Origin: an uncultured Clostridia bacterium
GTDB taxonomy: Bacteria > Bacillota > Clostridia > TANB77 > CAG-508
Assembly: GCA_948875265.1 (NCBI GenBank)
Contig: CAQRYF010000008.1
Coordinates: 839-27,680 of the forward strand
DNA length: 26,842 nucleotides
Direction: 5' to 3'
The notes below the pieces were generated by a model. It was not told where the DNA came from, did no database searches, and worked only from the letters and a program-made list of their open reading frames with translations. Of this stretch, positions 15,317 to 24,562 are shown piece by piece. The position numbers were made by a program, and so were the translations under genes. Each line of letters begins with the position of its first letter. The first letter of the stretch is position 1.

Positions 15317-16174
15317 TTATCTATTTACTAAGAAAAAATAACTTAAAACTATAATTCCAAGTATTATTCTATAATATCCAAATACTTTAAAATTATGTTT
15401 TTTAATATAGTTCATTAAGAATTTTATAACTACTACTGATACTATAAATGAAATTACCATTCCTACCAATAATACTACTATTTCTATCCCCGTAAAGCTA
15501 AATCCAAATTTAACTAATTTTAATAAACTTGCACCTAGCATAGTTGGTATAGCTAAATAAAATGTAAATTCAGCTGCATTTGGCCTTGATAATCCAATTA
15601 ATAACCCACCTATTATAGTTGCACCTGAACGTGAAGTTCCAGGGAATATAGCTGCAAGTAATTGAAAGAATCCAATAAGAACAGCATCTTTATATGTAAT
15701 TTGATTATTTTCTTCTTTTTTACTCTTTTTATTTTTATTTAAATTTTCTATAACTATAAATGCTATCCCAAATATAATTAAAGCTAATGATATACAAAAT
15801 GGGTTATAGAAAAGTGCCTCAAAAACATCATCAAATAACAGACCTATTACAGCAGCAGGAATACATGCTACTAATATTTTTGCCCATAATATCATAATGT
15901 TTTTATCAAAATATGATAATATACCTGTACTTTTTAAGGCTTTCTCCTTATTTTTTGTAATAGGCCATATTTTATTCCAATATAATAATACAACTGCTAG
16001 AATAGCTCCAAATTGTATAACAACTTGAAACATATTCCAAAATTCTGGTGATACTTGTTTGAATTTTATAAATTGTTCGACTAATATTAAATGTCCTGTA
16101 CTACTAATTGGTAACCATTCTGTTATTCCTTCTACTATTCCAAATAAAGTTGATTTTAAAATTTCTACTAACAT
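15317..16174 (-). CDS. uppP: Undecaprenyl-diphosphatase (BacA/UppP)
   Basis: Recycles the lipid carrier for wall synthesis by removing one phosphate from undecaprenyl diphosphate at the outer face of the membrane; also gives bacitracin resistance. The 285 residues hold about eight membrane segments. Both active-site blocks are intact: GIVEGITEWLPISSTGHL (12-29; E15, E19 and H28 correspond to family Glu, Glu and His) and FPGTSRSGATIIGG, with the catalytic Arg. GGAAGG precedes ATG 16174. It starts 20 bp after the dpaA stop on the same strand, so it is likely cotranscribed with dpaA, where dpaB would be expected. Confidence 0.96.
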   Translation of the reverse strand: MLVEILKSTLFGIVEGITEWLPISSTGHLILVEQFIKFKQVSPEFWNMFQVVIQFGAILAVVLLYWNKIWPITKNKEKALKSTGILSYFDKNIMILWAKILVACIPAAVIGLLFDDVFEALFYNPFCISLALIIFGIAFIVIENLNKNKKSKKEENNQITYKDAVLIGFFQLLAAIFPGTSRSGATIIGGLLIGLSRPNAAEFTFYLAIPTMLGASLLKLVKFGFSFTGIEIVVLLVGMVISFIVSVVVIKFLMNYIKKHNFKVFGYYRIILGIIVLSYFFLVNR

Positions 16175-16194
16175 CTTTACTCTTCCTTCCTTTG

Positions 16195-17077
16195 TTATTT
16201 CTCTTTATATATTTCTTTTAATATATTATAAATCGTATCTTTTATAAATTCTGCTGTTGTTACTGGTGCTACTTTTCCTGGCAACGCTAATGCCCATATT
16301 AGTTTTAAATTTCTTTCTTTTGCAGCTTTCTTATCTATACCTCCTGGATTTGATGCTAAATCAATTAGTAAACAATCATTATTTACATGTTCCATTCTTT
16401 CTTGATTTAAAATCATATGTGGAACTGTATTTATTATAATATCATATTCTGATAAATTTTTTCCGAAGATTATTTATATTTGTCTCCATATGTCCATATG
16501 CTTTTATCCATGCTAAATCTTCGTCTTTTCTAGCAGCACATGTCACCTTTGCAGATAATCCTGATAATTTTCTTGCTAGAACTTTTCCTATTCTACCAAA
16601 TCCCAAAATCAAAATTCTACTTCCATGTATGATTTTATTAGTATTCGCTATTGCTATTTCAATTGTCCCTTCAGCAGTTGAAATTGTATTTAAAACTGCA
16701 AGTTCTTCCCTTTTCATAATATCAATTATTTCAATATATTCATCATTTGCCAAATCATAAACCTCTGGTGTAATACTTCCAGCTATTAAAATCTTCGCAT
16801 TAATGCTATGCATAAATTCCCTTACTGAAATTTCCTTTTCAGCAAAAGGTGCATTTATTTCTTTACCATTACTTGAAAAAGGTATTGGTCCTATAACTAC
16901 CTCTGTTTCCTTTACTGCTTTGCTCAATTTATCACAAAAAATCACATTTTCTGTACCTTTTAATTCCTCTGCTTTTTCTAGTCCATAAGTATATATTGTA
17001 TTTCCATCTTTAGCAAGCATTTTAGCTAATTTAATGATTCTTAAATCTCCACCAATTATAGCAAAATTTGTACTCAT
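16195..17077 (-). CDS. dpaA: Dipicolinate synthase subunit A, needs one +1 frameshift
   Basis: With DpaB, makes dipicolinate from dihydrodipicolinate in the mother cell; dipicolinate is the spore core chelator. With the C of in-frame CGG (codon 205) skipped, the product is about 293 residues, close to the Bacillus SpoVFA length. The N-terminal domain has FAIIGGDLRIIKLAKML and VVIGPIPFSSNG. The NAD(P)-binding domain begins at ILILGFGRIGKVLARKL (GxGxxG). After the shift the frame continues through DIIINTVPHMILNQE and DLASNPGGIDKKAA to the normal end. Unshifted, it ends 7 codons after the CGG. ATG 17077 follows AGGAGG. No dpaB adjoins it. Removing one A from the nearby A6 run is an alternative repair. 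Confidence 0.9.
16463..16465 (-). other. CGG +1 frameshift site in dpaA
   Basis: Codon 205 reads CTT CGG AAA. Dropping the C gives CTT GGA AAA AAT (Leu-Gly-Lys-Asn) and joins the downstream frame. An A6 run follows directly, so here a homopolymer indel is a rival explanation (it would give Arg-Lys-Asn). Confidence 0.7.
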
Positions 17078-17139
17078 AAAATTCCTCCTTTACATTATTT
17101 ATTATATTGTTTTTTAAGAATTTTATGAGTATTAATGAT

Positions 17140-18388
17140 TTATTCTTGTATTTCTCTTTGATTTAAATCCTGTATATTTTCGTTATATTCTATTTCTTTT
17201 GATTTACCATCAGTTTCCTTTTTTAACAAATTTATATCATTATAACTTAAATGTCTTGTTATTTCACACATTTCTTCTAAGTGTTCTTTTACTCTAATTT
17301 CTTTTATACCTAATTTATGCTCTTTATCTTCATCTTGATTATTTTCTAAATTGAAAGGTATAGAAATCCTAGCCATAATTGGTATAAAAATTGGATCCTT
17401 CTTTACTTTTGACACAATCTTTTTACTATCTGTATCTATTGCTGTGTTAACATATCTAATTGCTGTATCTTTGTCATTTTTTATTAAATATATTTTTGCT
17501 AATTCATAATATCCATCTGCTGTTAATTCTTCTTCCTCAATTGACTCTAAAAATTTCTTCTCTGCTTCTTCCAAATCTTTATATATTAAAGCAATTTCAG
17601 CTAGTGAATATTTTGCAGCATATGCAATTGAATTAATTTGCGCAGCTTTTTCATAACATATTTTAGCATTTTGAAAATCATTTAACATTGTATATGCTAT
17701 TGCTAAATTATAATTTATATCATAACTATATGGATTATATTTTAAAGCATCTTGATAAATATTTACTGCTTCTTTATACATCTCTTTTTCTATTAAAATT
17801 TCTCCCAACAGTTCAGTTGCCTTATACATTTCTGGCTTTCTATTTAGAAGATTGAATAACATTTCTGCAGATTCATCTTTTTTATCTAAATTTCTTAATA
17901 ACTCTGCAACTTTATAATATGAATCATAATCTTTCTTATTTAAGTCAATTGCTTGTACATATTCATCAATTGATTTTCTCATTCCACCTTCTTGTTCATA
18001 TAGTTCTGCAAGCATTCTATGTGCTTTATAACTATTAGGATTTTTATCCAATAATTTTAATAATGACTGTTTTGCTTTTTTAGTATCTCCTATTCCTAAA
18101 AATATTTTAGCTTTAATAATATTTATAGTTTCAAATAAAGTAGTATTTCTTTTTTCTAATATAATAATTCCTATAGGTAATACAATAGAAAATATATATT
18201 TCATAATAACAAATATCATATTTAATTTTACGTCAAACAATACTTCTATAAAATTTAATGCTATTCCGAATAGCTTCCATTACTAAAATAATCACATAAC
18301 TTGTATCATTATTTTTTATCATTCTAAAAAACATATATACAAATATTGCAAATGAAATTACTGTAAATATTAATTGTTCTATTACCAT
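17140..18388 (-). CDS. Membrane-anchored TPR protein, needs one +1 frameshift
   Basis: The ATG at 18388 (after GAGGAG) opens a frame of 40 codons with a first membrane segment (about 5-22) and DTSYVIILVMEAI, then reaches CGG. Skipping the C continues as GIALNFIEVLFDVKLNMIFV and a last membrane segment (KYIFSIVLPIGIIILEKRN), followed by a long TPR superhelix of about seven or eight repeats with canonical pairs such as AHRMLAELYEQEGG and INYNLAIAYTMLNDFQNA. The total is about 415 residues; the Glu/Lys-rich end is disordered. Unshifted, it ends after 11 more codons. A TTG at 18240 could start a shorter form but has no good ribosome site and falls mid-membrane region. It is 62 bp upstream of dpaA on the same strand. 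Likely a scaffold facing the cytoplasm; its partner is unknown. Confidence 0.8.
18266..18268 (-). other. CGG +1 frameshift site in the TPR gene
   Basis: Codon 41 reads ATT CGG AAT. Dropping the C gives ATT GGA ATA (Ile-Gly-Ile) inside a hydrophobic segment; deleting a G instead would put Arg there. No homopolymer is present. Confidence 0.75.
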
Positions 18389-18471
18389 TTTGTTTACTCC
18401 TCTTTTATTATTCGTTTACTATTTTATTCCATTTTCTTGAATTTGTCCAGTTATTTATAATAACTAATAGT

Positions 18472-19038
18472 CTATTTATATAACTCCTTATACATTTTAT
18501 AGTTACTCAATATCTTTCTGACATAATTATTTGTCTCTTTATATGGTATATTTTCAATATCTGAACCATCTGCTTTTATAACACCTTTTTCTATCCAGTT
18601 ATCAACTGTTCCTATTCCAGCATTATACGCAGCAAGAGCAACTTCAGTGCTTTCATATTTATCTAATAAAATAGTCATATATTTGGTACCTATATTTATA
18701 TTAATATCAACATTTAATAATTCTTGTTTCATATTATTATAATCTATATCTATTTTATTTTTAATAGCAACTTCTTTTGCTGTATCTTCCATCAACTGCA
18801 TTACTCCTATTGCACTTCTATTAGACACAGCTTTATTATCAAAGTTACTTTCTGCTTTTATTAAAGCAAAAATTAAGTTTTCATCTATATTATATTTTTC
18901 TTGATAAATCTGCACTACCTCTTTATATGTTTTTGGATATATTATCTTTAGTATTTTATCTTTAAACATTACTAGAAAAACAAATACTATTAAACCCGCT
19001 ACTATAAAAGTAAGTAATTTTTTGTTTTTCAAACTCAT
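18472..19038 (-). CDS. Membrane-anchored lytic transglycosylase (SLT domain)
   Basis: Cleaves the MurNAc-GlcNAc bond of peptidoglycan with 1,6-anhydro formation. N-terminal anchor about 8-25, then a Slt-type catalytic domain: Glu63 in ALIKAESNF, the NRSAIGVMQLM motif (73-83) and AAYNAGIGTVDNW. The 188 residues match the small clostridial family. The ATG at 19038 is only two bases from AGGAG; the TTG two codons on has better spacing and may be the true start. It lies 73 bp after polA, with a palindromic element between. Confidence 0.93.
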   Translation of the reverse strand: MSLKNKKLLTFIVAGLIVFVFLVMFKDKILKIIYPKTYKEVVQIYQEKYNIDENLIFALIKAESNFDNKAVSNRSAIGVMQLMEDTAKEVAIKNKIDIDYNNMKQELLNVDININIGTKYMTILLDKYESTEVALAAYNAGIGTVDNWIEKGVIKADGSDIENIPYKETNNYVRKILSNYKMYKELYK

Positions 19039-19072
19039 CTCTCCTATCTCTTTTATATAAACTTACAAGATA

Positions 19073-19111
19073 TGTCCCATAGAGAAACGTCCCCAATAGG
19101 ACATTAGGACA
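19073..19111. repeat. GGGGACGTTTC-type palindromic intergenic element
   Basis: Between polA and the transglycosylase gene. On the minus strand a GGGGACGTTTCTC core is flanked by TGTCC and GGGACA, which can pair, and a further AATGTCC lies at the polA stop. This resembles REP-like units linked to IS200/Y1 transposases that I recall from clostridial genomes; it is locally rich in GC and unlike the surrounding DNA. It may also end polA transcription. Confidence 0.5.
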
Positions 19112-21820
19112 TTATTTACATTCATACCAATTTTTTGCTTCTGATATTTCTGCTATTAATGGTACTTTCATTTTAATTGCATCTTCCATTGACTTTTTCA
19201 TAATTTTCTTTACTTGTTCTTTCTCTTCTTCTGTGCTTTCTATCATCATTTCATCATGTACTTGTAATACGATTTTTGATTTTAAACCACTTTTATTTAA
19301 TTCTTTATATACATTTATCATTGCAATTTTCATAATATCTGCTGCAGTTCCTTGTATTGGAGTGTTCATTGCTGCTCTGGCGCCAAACTGTCTTACCATA
19401 TAATTATTTGATTTTAATTCTGGTATATATCTTCTTCTATTAAATAATGTTTCTACATATCCTTTTTCTTTTGCTTCTTCTGTTATATTTTCCATAAATG
19501 ATTTTATTCTTGAATATTGTTCTAAGTATTCTTCTATATATTGTTTTGCTTTTTTTCTTGATATGCCTAATTGTTCACCTAATCCAAAATCACTGATTCC
19601 ATATACTATTCCAAAATTTACTGCTTTTGCATCACTTCTTTGTTCTTTAGTAACCTCACTAATTGGTGTTTTGAATACTTTTGATGCTGCTTGTTTATGA
19701 ATATCTTCATTATTATTAAAAGCTTGTATCATATGTTCATCTTGTGATATATGTGCTAATACTCTTAATTCAATTTGTGAATAATCTGCATCTAGATATA
19801 CTTTTCCTTCTTCTGGTTTGAATACTTTTCTTACTCTTTTTCCTAATTCAAATCTTGTTGGTATATTTTGCAAGTTTGGTTCTGTTGAACTTATTCTACC
19901 TGTTGCTGTAATTGTTTGATGAAAAAATGAATGTATTCTTTTTGTTTTTGGATTTATATATTGTTTTAATCCTTCTACATAAGTTGAATTTAATTTCATT
20001 AATTGCCTATAGTCTAATATTTTTTCTATAATAGGATCTTCTTTTTTTAGTTTTTCTAACACATCTACATCTGTTGAATATCCACTTTTTGTCTTTTTTA
20101 TAACTGGCAGCTTCATTTTTTCAAAAAGAATTTCCCCTAATTGTTTTGTTGAATTAATATTAAATTCTTCTCCTGCCATTTCATGGATTTCTTTTGTTAG
20201 GACTTCTATTTTCTTACTTAACTCATCACCAAATTTACTTAGCTCTTCTTCATCAACATACATACCATTCCACTGCATATCTGACAATACTTCTACTGTT
20301 GGCATATCTATATTATAGAACAAATCTAAGGCTCCAATTTCTTCTAACTTCTTTAATGTGATTTTCTGTATTTCAGCTATAGCATATACATAAATTGCAT
20401 ATGTTTCTTTTTCCGCTTCTGTATTACAATTACTACTTGTTTCTAGTTCATCAAATAAATTAATTTGTTGAACATTTTCTTTTTCTTTTTTAGTATACTC
20501 ATCTATATCAATTTCTAAATATTGCTGAGCTAGATTATCTATATTTAATTTATTATTAGTTGGATTTAATATATAACTAGCAATTCCTATATCATAATCA
20601 ATTCCTTTTAATGTTATTTCAATTTGTTTTAGTAAAATATATACTTTGGTTAAGTTAATACTTATCTTTTTTATTTTTTCATCTTCAAAAATTTCTTTAA
20701 TTTGATGTGTAAAATCTTTTTCATTAAATTCTAAATTATATACTTCATTTTCTTTTTCATTATATATATTAATAGATGTTATTTTTTCTTTTATAATTTT
20801 TTCTGGATTTTCATCTGATTTTGTTCCTAAATAAAATATCATTTTATTTTGTTCTTTTATTAATTTTATTATTTCCTCACAAGTTTTATCTACTTTCTTA
20901 AAAGTTTCCCTTTTTTCTTCTTTATCATTTTCACTTCTTAAAGAAAATCTATCTATATATCTATTAAAGTTTAATTCTTTAAATATTTCTAATACTTTTT
21001 CTTTATTCCATTCTTCTACTTTAAAGTTCTCTAATGTATCTTCTATTGGAACTTCTAAATTTATTGTTCCTAGTGTTTTTGATAAAAATGCTAAATCTTT
21101 ATTATTCTCTATTTTTTCTTTTTGTTTTCCTTTTAAACCTGCATCTCCTTTTTCAACACTTTCATATAGGTTTTCTATTGAGCCAAATTTCTGAATTAAA
21201 GTTAATGCTGTTTTTTCTCCTACTCCTGGCACACCTGGAATATTATCTGATGTATCTCCTTGTAATCCTTTTACATCTATTAATTGCTTTGGTTCTATTC
21301 CATATGTTTCAATTATTTTTTCTCTATTATATTCTTCTGTTTCTGTTTTTCCTCCTTTTGTACGTGGTATTCTTATTGTTACTTTATCAGTTGCAAGCTG
21401 AAAAGTATCTCTATCTCCTGAAAGAATAGTTACTTCTAATCCTTGTTTTTCTCCATATCTAGATAATGTACCTAATACATCATCAGCTTCATATCCTTCC
21501 ATTTCCACTATGTCAATATTCATTGCAGTTAAAATTTCTTTTATAATTGGCATTTGTTCTGCAAGTTCATTTGGCATTCCTTTTCTTGTAGCTTTATAAC
21601 CTTCATATAGCTTATGTCTTGCAGTTGGTGCTTTTAAGTCAAATGCTACTACAATATATTGAGGATCAACATCTTCTAACAATTTAAAAAGAATTGCTAA
21701 AAAGCCATATACTGCATTTGTATATTTTCCATCTTTAGTCATTAACATTTTACTTCCCATTATTCCATAAAATGCTCTATTCATTATACTATTTCCATCT
21801 ATTAATACTAATTTGTCCAA
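19112..21820 (-). CDS. polA: DNA polymerase I
   Basis: Repair and Okazaki-fragment polymerase, 902 residues. The 5'-3' exonuclease domain (1 to about 290) has LIDGNSIMNRAFYG, EGYEADDVLGT, LSGDRDTFQLA and the helix-hairpin-helix GVPGVGEKTA. The middle 3'-5' exonuclease-like domain (about 310-480) lacks the DxE metal ligands: motif I reads KMIFYLGTKSD, so proofreading is probably absent, as in other Firmicutes. The polymerase domain has motif A (DADYSQIELR), motif B (KAVNFGIVYGIS), RRRYIPEL, TPIQGTAADIMKIA and motif C (LQVHDEM). The start is TTG 21820 after GGAGAGG. No in-frame CGG was seen in its 902 codons. Confidence 0.98.
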   Translation of the reverse strand: MDKLVLIDGNSIMNRAFYGIMGSKMLMTKDGKYTNAVYGFLAILFKLLEDVDPQYIVVAFDLKAPTARHKLYEGYKATRKGMPNELAEQMPIIKEILTAMNIDIVEMEGYEADDVLGTLSRYGEKQGLEVTILSGDRDTFQLATDKVTIRIPRTKGGKTETEEYNREKIIETYGIEPKQLIDVKGLQGDTSDNIPGVPGVGEKTALTLIQKFGSIENLYESVEKGDAGLKGKQKEKIENNKDLAFLSKTLGTINLEVPIEDTLENFKVEEWNKEKVLEIFKELNFNRYIDRFSLRSENDKEEKRETFKKVDKTCEEIIKLIKEQNKMIFYLGTKSDENPEKIIKEKITSINIYNEKENEVYNLEFNEKDFTHQIKEIFEDEKIKKISINLTKVYILLKQIEITLKGIDYDIGIASYILNPTNNKLNIDNLAQQYLEIDIDEYTKKEKENVQQINLFDELETSSNCNTEAEKETYAIYVYAIAEIQKITLKKLEEIGALDLFYNIDMPTVEVLSDMQWNGMYVDEEELSKFGDELSKKIEVLTKEIHEMAGEEFNINSTKQLGEILFEKMKLPVIKKTKSGYSTDVDVLEKLKKEDPIIEKILDYRQLMKLNSTYVEGLKQYINPKTKRIHSFFHQTITATGRISSTEPNLQNIPTRFELGKRVRKVFKPEEGKVYLDADYSQIELRVLAHISQDEHMIQAFNNNEDIHKQAASKVFKTPISEVTKEQRSDAKAVNFGIVYGISDFGLGEQLGISRKKAKQYIEEYLEQYSRIKSFMENITEEAKEKGYVETLFNRRRYIPELKSNNYMVRQFGARAAMNTPIQGTAADIMKIAMINVYKELNKSGLKSKIVLQVHDEMMIESTEEEKEQVKKIMKKSMEDAIKMKVPLIAEISEAKNWYECK

Positions 21821-21897
21821 AATATAACCTCTCCTTTTTTCTATTTATAATTTTATGTGCAAATATTATTTTTTCGATATTTTCTTTATTTATTATT

Positions 21898-23622
21898 TTA
21901 CTTTTTAGATATATCTTCTGAATTATAAACTTTATATATTTTCAAATTATCAAATTCTTTTACTTCTCTACATTCTACTTTAATATTATAATTCTCTTTT
22001 ATAGCAAAAACTATGTTTTCTTTATAATTGTCAAATCTTCTCCCAGACCAATATACATTCCCATCAATTAAATAAACATTATCTTTTAATAAATCTAATA
22101 AGTTGCCATCTAATTCATATCTATCTTTAAAATCATAGTAGTTTTGTGTAAATATATCCCACCCTCCTATGACTCTTAGGTTTGAAAAGGATGATTTTGG
22201 TGGCATTTTATATACTGGATACACTAAATATCTATATTGTAATGCTGGTGTTGTATATAAATATACATTTTGTTTATTATTACTTGTATAATTTATTAAT
22301 TCCTGATAGTTTTTATAGTCATCTAGCTTATACTGATAATTATATTTATTACCACATAGCATACATATGCTTACTATAATACAAATCACAATTAAGCAAT
22401 TTTTCATGTCATCGTTTATTTTATCTTTGTATTTAAACTTTAAATTATACATTATTAGAGCTGCTCCTAAAATATACTCAGGAATTACTACTCTTAACAT
22501 ACTTCTATTTATTATAATAAATAATAAATGTATTAATATTGTTGTAATAAATATTAATATGTTTTCCTTTTTTCTATTTTTATTAAATAGACTTATTATA
22601 AAAATGATGATAAATAGTATTGACATATATGGTATAGAATATCTCATTTCTTCAAATAGTCTTTTTATAATTTCATATAAGTTTGTACTAATCTTATACA
22701 TACCATCTTTTTGAATTTTATATTCTAATATTTTTTGTAAGTTATCTTTTGAATATATATTTTCATCTCCAAAGTTAAATGTATAAAACATATAATGATC
22801 GTTTTTAGACCAACCAATCTCATCAAATATTTCTTTATTTTCATTATAATCAACATATATAATATCATGTAAAGTTGATCTTATATCATTATATTCCATA
22901 TAATTTTTATACACTTGATTTGAGTTATATATAATATTTGTAGATATCAATACTACTAATGTAATTAACAAATATACTGTATAATATTTTATTATTGTTA
23001 CTATTTTATCTTTTTGTATTGTTTTATATTTATATTTTATTATATTTATAAAAAAATACAAGCCCATAAATGGAATTACAATTAATAGAGATTGCATTCT
23101 TGTCATTATGCCTATCATATACAATATAAATATTAGTATAGATTTTTTTATCTTTACTTTTTCTTCTTTTTCTACTCTATCTATAAATAAAATAAATGAT
23201 GTAATTATCAATAATGCTGCAACTGATGTATATTGTATAAGCATTAATAGTGTTGTATAAAATATACTTGCAAATGCTATATATAATATTATTGCTAACT
23301 CATTATTATGTTTTTTTAGAATTGTATATCCTATTAATGTAAAACAGATAAACTGCATACTTAATAAAAATATGCTATGCCAATTTATAATTGGAATTAT
23401 TCTATATAGCATACTTATTATTAGGCAAATAAGTGGATGAATATATATACCATGTAAGTTATATGTTCCATCTAATCCTGAATATAAATTATATATTATA
23501 AAATCATCAACTTGTTCATATTTTACATCAAACATAATATTTGTTGCACCAAATATTAACAAATTTATAAATATTACTATTAGTAAATTTATATGGTTAT
23601 TTTTTTTACTTTTGTTTTTCAT
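21898..23622 (-). CDS. Polytopic membrane protein, GT-C glycosyltransferase-like
   Basis: A 574-residue protein with about ten to eleven membrane segments and a soluble C-terminal domain (about 440-574). The first outer loop carries paired acids (YEQVDDFIIYNLYSGLDG) followed by HGIYIHPLICLIISMLYRIIP, the layout of GT-C lipid-linked sugar transferases where loop-1 acids are catalytic. The C-terminal domain has QNVYLYTTPALQYRYLVYP and NVYWSGRR. The exact family and sugar are not recognisable. GAGGAG precedes ATG 23622. It stands alone, upstream of polA on the same strand, and has lower-complexity, more AT-rich codon use than the core genes. Probably surface polymer or protein glycosylation. Confidence 0.65.
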   Translation of the reverse strand: MKNKSKKNNHINLLIVIFINLLIFGATNIMFDVKYEQVDDFIIYNLYSGLDGTYNLHGIYIHPLICLIISMLYRIIPIINWHSIFLLSMQFICFTLIGYTILKKHNNELAIILYIAFASIFYTTLLMLIQYTSVAALLIITSFILFIDRVEKEEKVKIKKSILIFILYMIGIMTRMQSLLIVIPFMGLYFFINIIKYKYKTIQKDKIVTIIKYYTVYLLITLVVLISTNIIYNSNQVYKNYMEYNDIRSTLHDIIYVDYNENKEIFDEIGWSKNDHYMFYTFNFGDENIYSKDNLQKILEYKIQKDGMYKISTNLYEIIKRLFEEMRYSIPYMSILFIIIFIISLFNKNRKKENILIFITTILIHLLFIIINRSMLRVVIPEYILGAALIMYNLKFKYKDKINDDMKNCLIVICIIVSICMLCGNKYNYQYKLDDYKNYQELINYTSNNKQNVYLYTTPALQYRYLVYPVYKMPPKSSFSNLRVIGGWDIFTQNYYDFKDRYELDGNLLDLLKDNVYLIDGNVYWSGRRFDNYKENIVFAIKENYNIKVECREVKEFDNLKIYKVYNSEDISKK

Positions 23623-23794
23623 TAACTCTCCTCAAATTTTGATTTTTAATAATTAGATTTACTTTGCTTGTAAAACTTATTTGTTATATTCTGACTTCAA
23701 TTTTAACTTTTCAATCATCTGTTATATAAATTATAATATCATTATTATTCTCTATTAAATTATTTTTCAAATATACGTGTGCCTATTTACATCA

Positions 23795-24439
23795 TCAATG
23801 CAAGAAAATTTTTACAGTTTTTTTTATTTTATCTAATTCATATCCATTTGCATTACAAGTATTCCAGCCTCTCTTCTGCGCAACATCGATATTAACCTTT
23901 GTATCATCAATAAATAACATATTTTCGGGCTTTATTCTTGTTTGTTTTTCGATAATTTCAAAAGTCTTTTCATTTGGTTTATTATATCCCATTCTATATG
24001 TAAGAAAAACATAATCAAATTTTGATAAATTAACTTGGTCATTAATTCTCTGATAATCTAATTTTACTAGACTAGAAAACACTGCTGTTTTACATTTTTT
24101 ATTTAAATCATGTGAATATCTAACAACATTTCTATGATATGGTATCTTTTTACCATATTCATAATACGACTTTTTATATTCTTCATATGTACAGCTAATA
24201 TTTAATTTATTTTTTACTTCTTTAAACCACTTTTTTGTTATTTCTTCATCATCATTTATAAACGTATTATATAAATTTTTTCCATTTGAACAAATATTAA
24301 AAATTTCTTCATTAGATAAATTACAATTATATTTTCTCATTATATCTATTATCGCTTTATTTATAGTATATTCTTCTGGATTATTATTTTCTATAACACC
24401 ACCCCAGTCAAAAATCACTATTTTATTTGTATCTTTCAT
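23795..24439 (-). CDS. HAD-superfamily hydrolase (YihX/epoxide-hydrolase-N-like)
   Basis: 214 residues. Motif I is FDWGGVI with nucleophile D11; the second Asp of the classical DxD is Gly, as in the DxGGV subgroup that includes sugar-phosphate phosphatases such as YihX. Motif II Ser is in VFSSLVK, motif III Lys in YNKPNEKTFE, and motif IV is LFIDDTKVNIDVAQKRGW. A helical cap lies at about 20-90. The substrate is unknown. The start ATG 24439 has AGGAG upstream. It is isolated between the membrane glycosyltransferase-like gene and the RhuM gene. Confidence 0.88.
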   Translation of the reverse strand: MKDTNKIVIFDWGGVIENNNPEEYTINKAIIDIMRKYNCNLSNEEIFNICSNGKNLYNTFINDDEEITKKWFKEVKNKLNISCTYEEYKKSYYEYGKKIPYHRNVVRYSHDLNKKCKTAVFSSLVKLDYQRINDQVNLSKFDYVFLTYRMGYNKPNEKTFEIIEKQTRIKPENMLFIDDTKVNIDVAQKRGWNTCNANGYELDKIKKTVKIFLH

Positions 24440-24457
24440 AATACTCCTTTCATTATT

Positions 24458-24562
24458 CTAACTATTAAATTTTTCTTTATCTTTTTTTATCTGTTTATTA
24501 TACCTACTTTCCTCTGAGGTTTTTGTATTTAACCGCATAAATTTGCGTATGTATTTCTTCAT
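24458..24562 (-). pseudogene. Possible C-terminal remnant of a foreign gene
   Basis: In the 277-bp gap between the HAD and RhuM genes one frame, open from about 24616, ends at TAG 24458. It gives a basic peptide (KSWGVKGFYESNR, then MKKYIRKFMRLNTKTSEESR and a Lys-rich end). It uses CGC, CGG, AGG and ACC codons that are rare in the neighbours and has a stop just upstream, so it looks like the tail of a decayed acquired gene. ATG 24562 lacks a clear ribosome site. No family was recognised. The rest of the gap is AT-rich with small inverted repeats. Confidence 0.25.

Noticed and set aside
16457..16465. Programmed -1 slippage on the A6 run in dpaA
   Set aside because: The downstream dpaA frame is +1, not -1, relative to the upstream one; a -1 slip on AAAAAA leads to the wrong frame.
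21034..21429. 131-codon Leu/Phe-rich plus-strand frame inside polA
   Set aside because: Antisense shadow of AT-rich polA; no ribosome site, and the hydrophobic composition is typical of the complement of Lys/Glu-rich genes.
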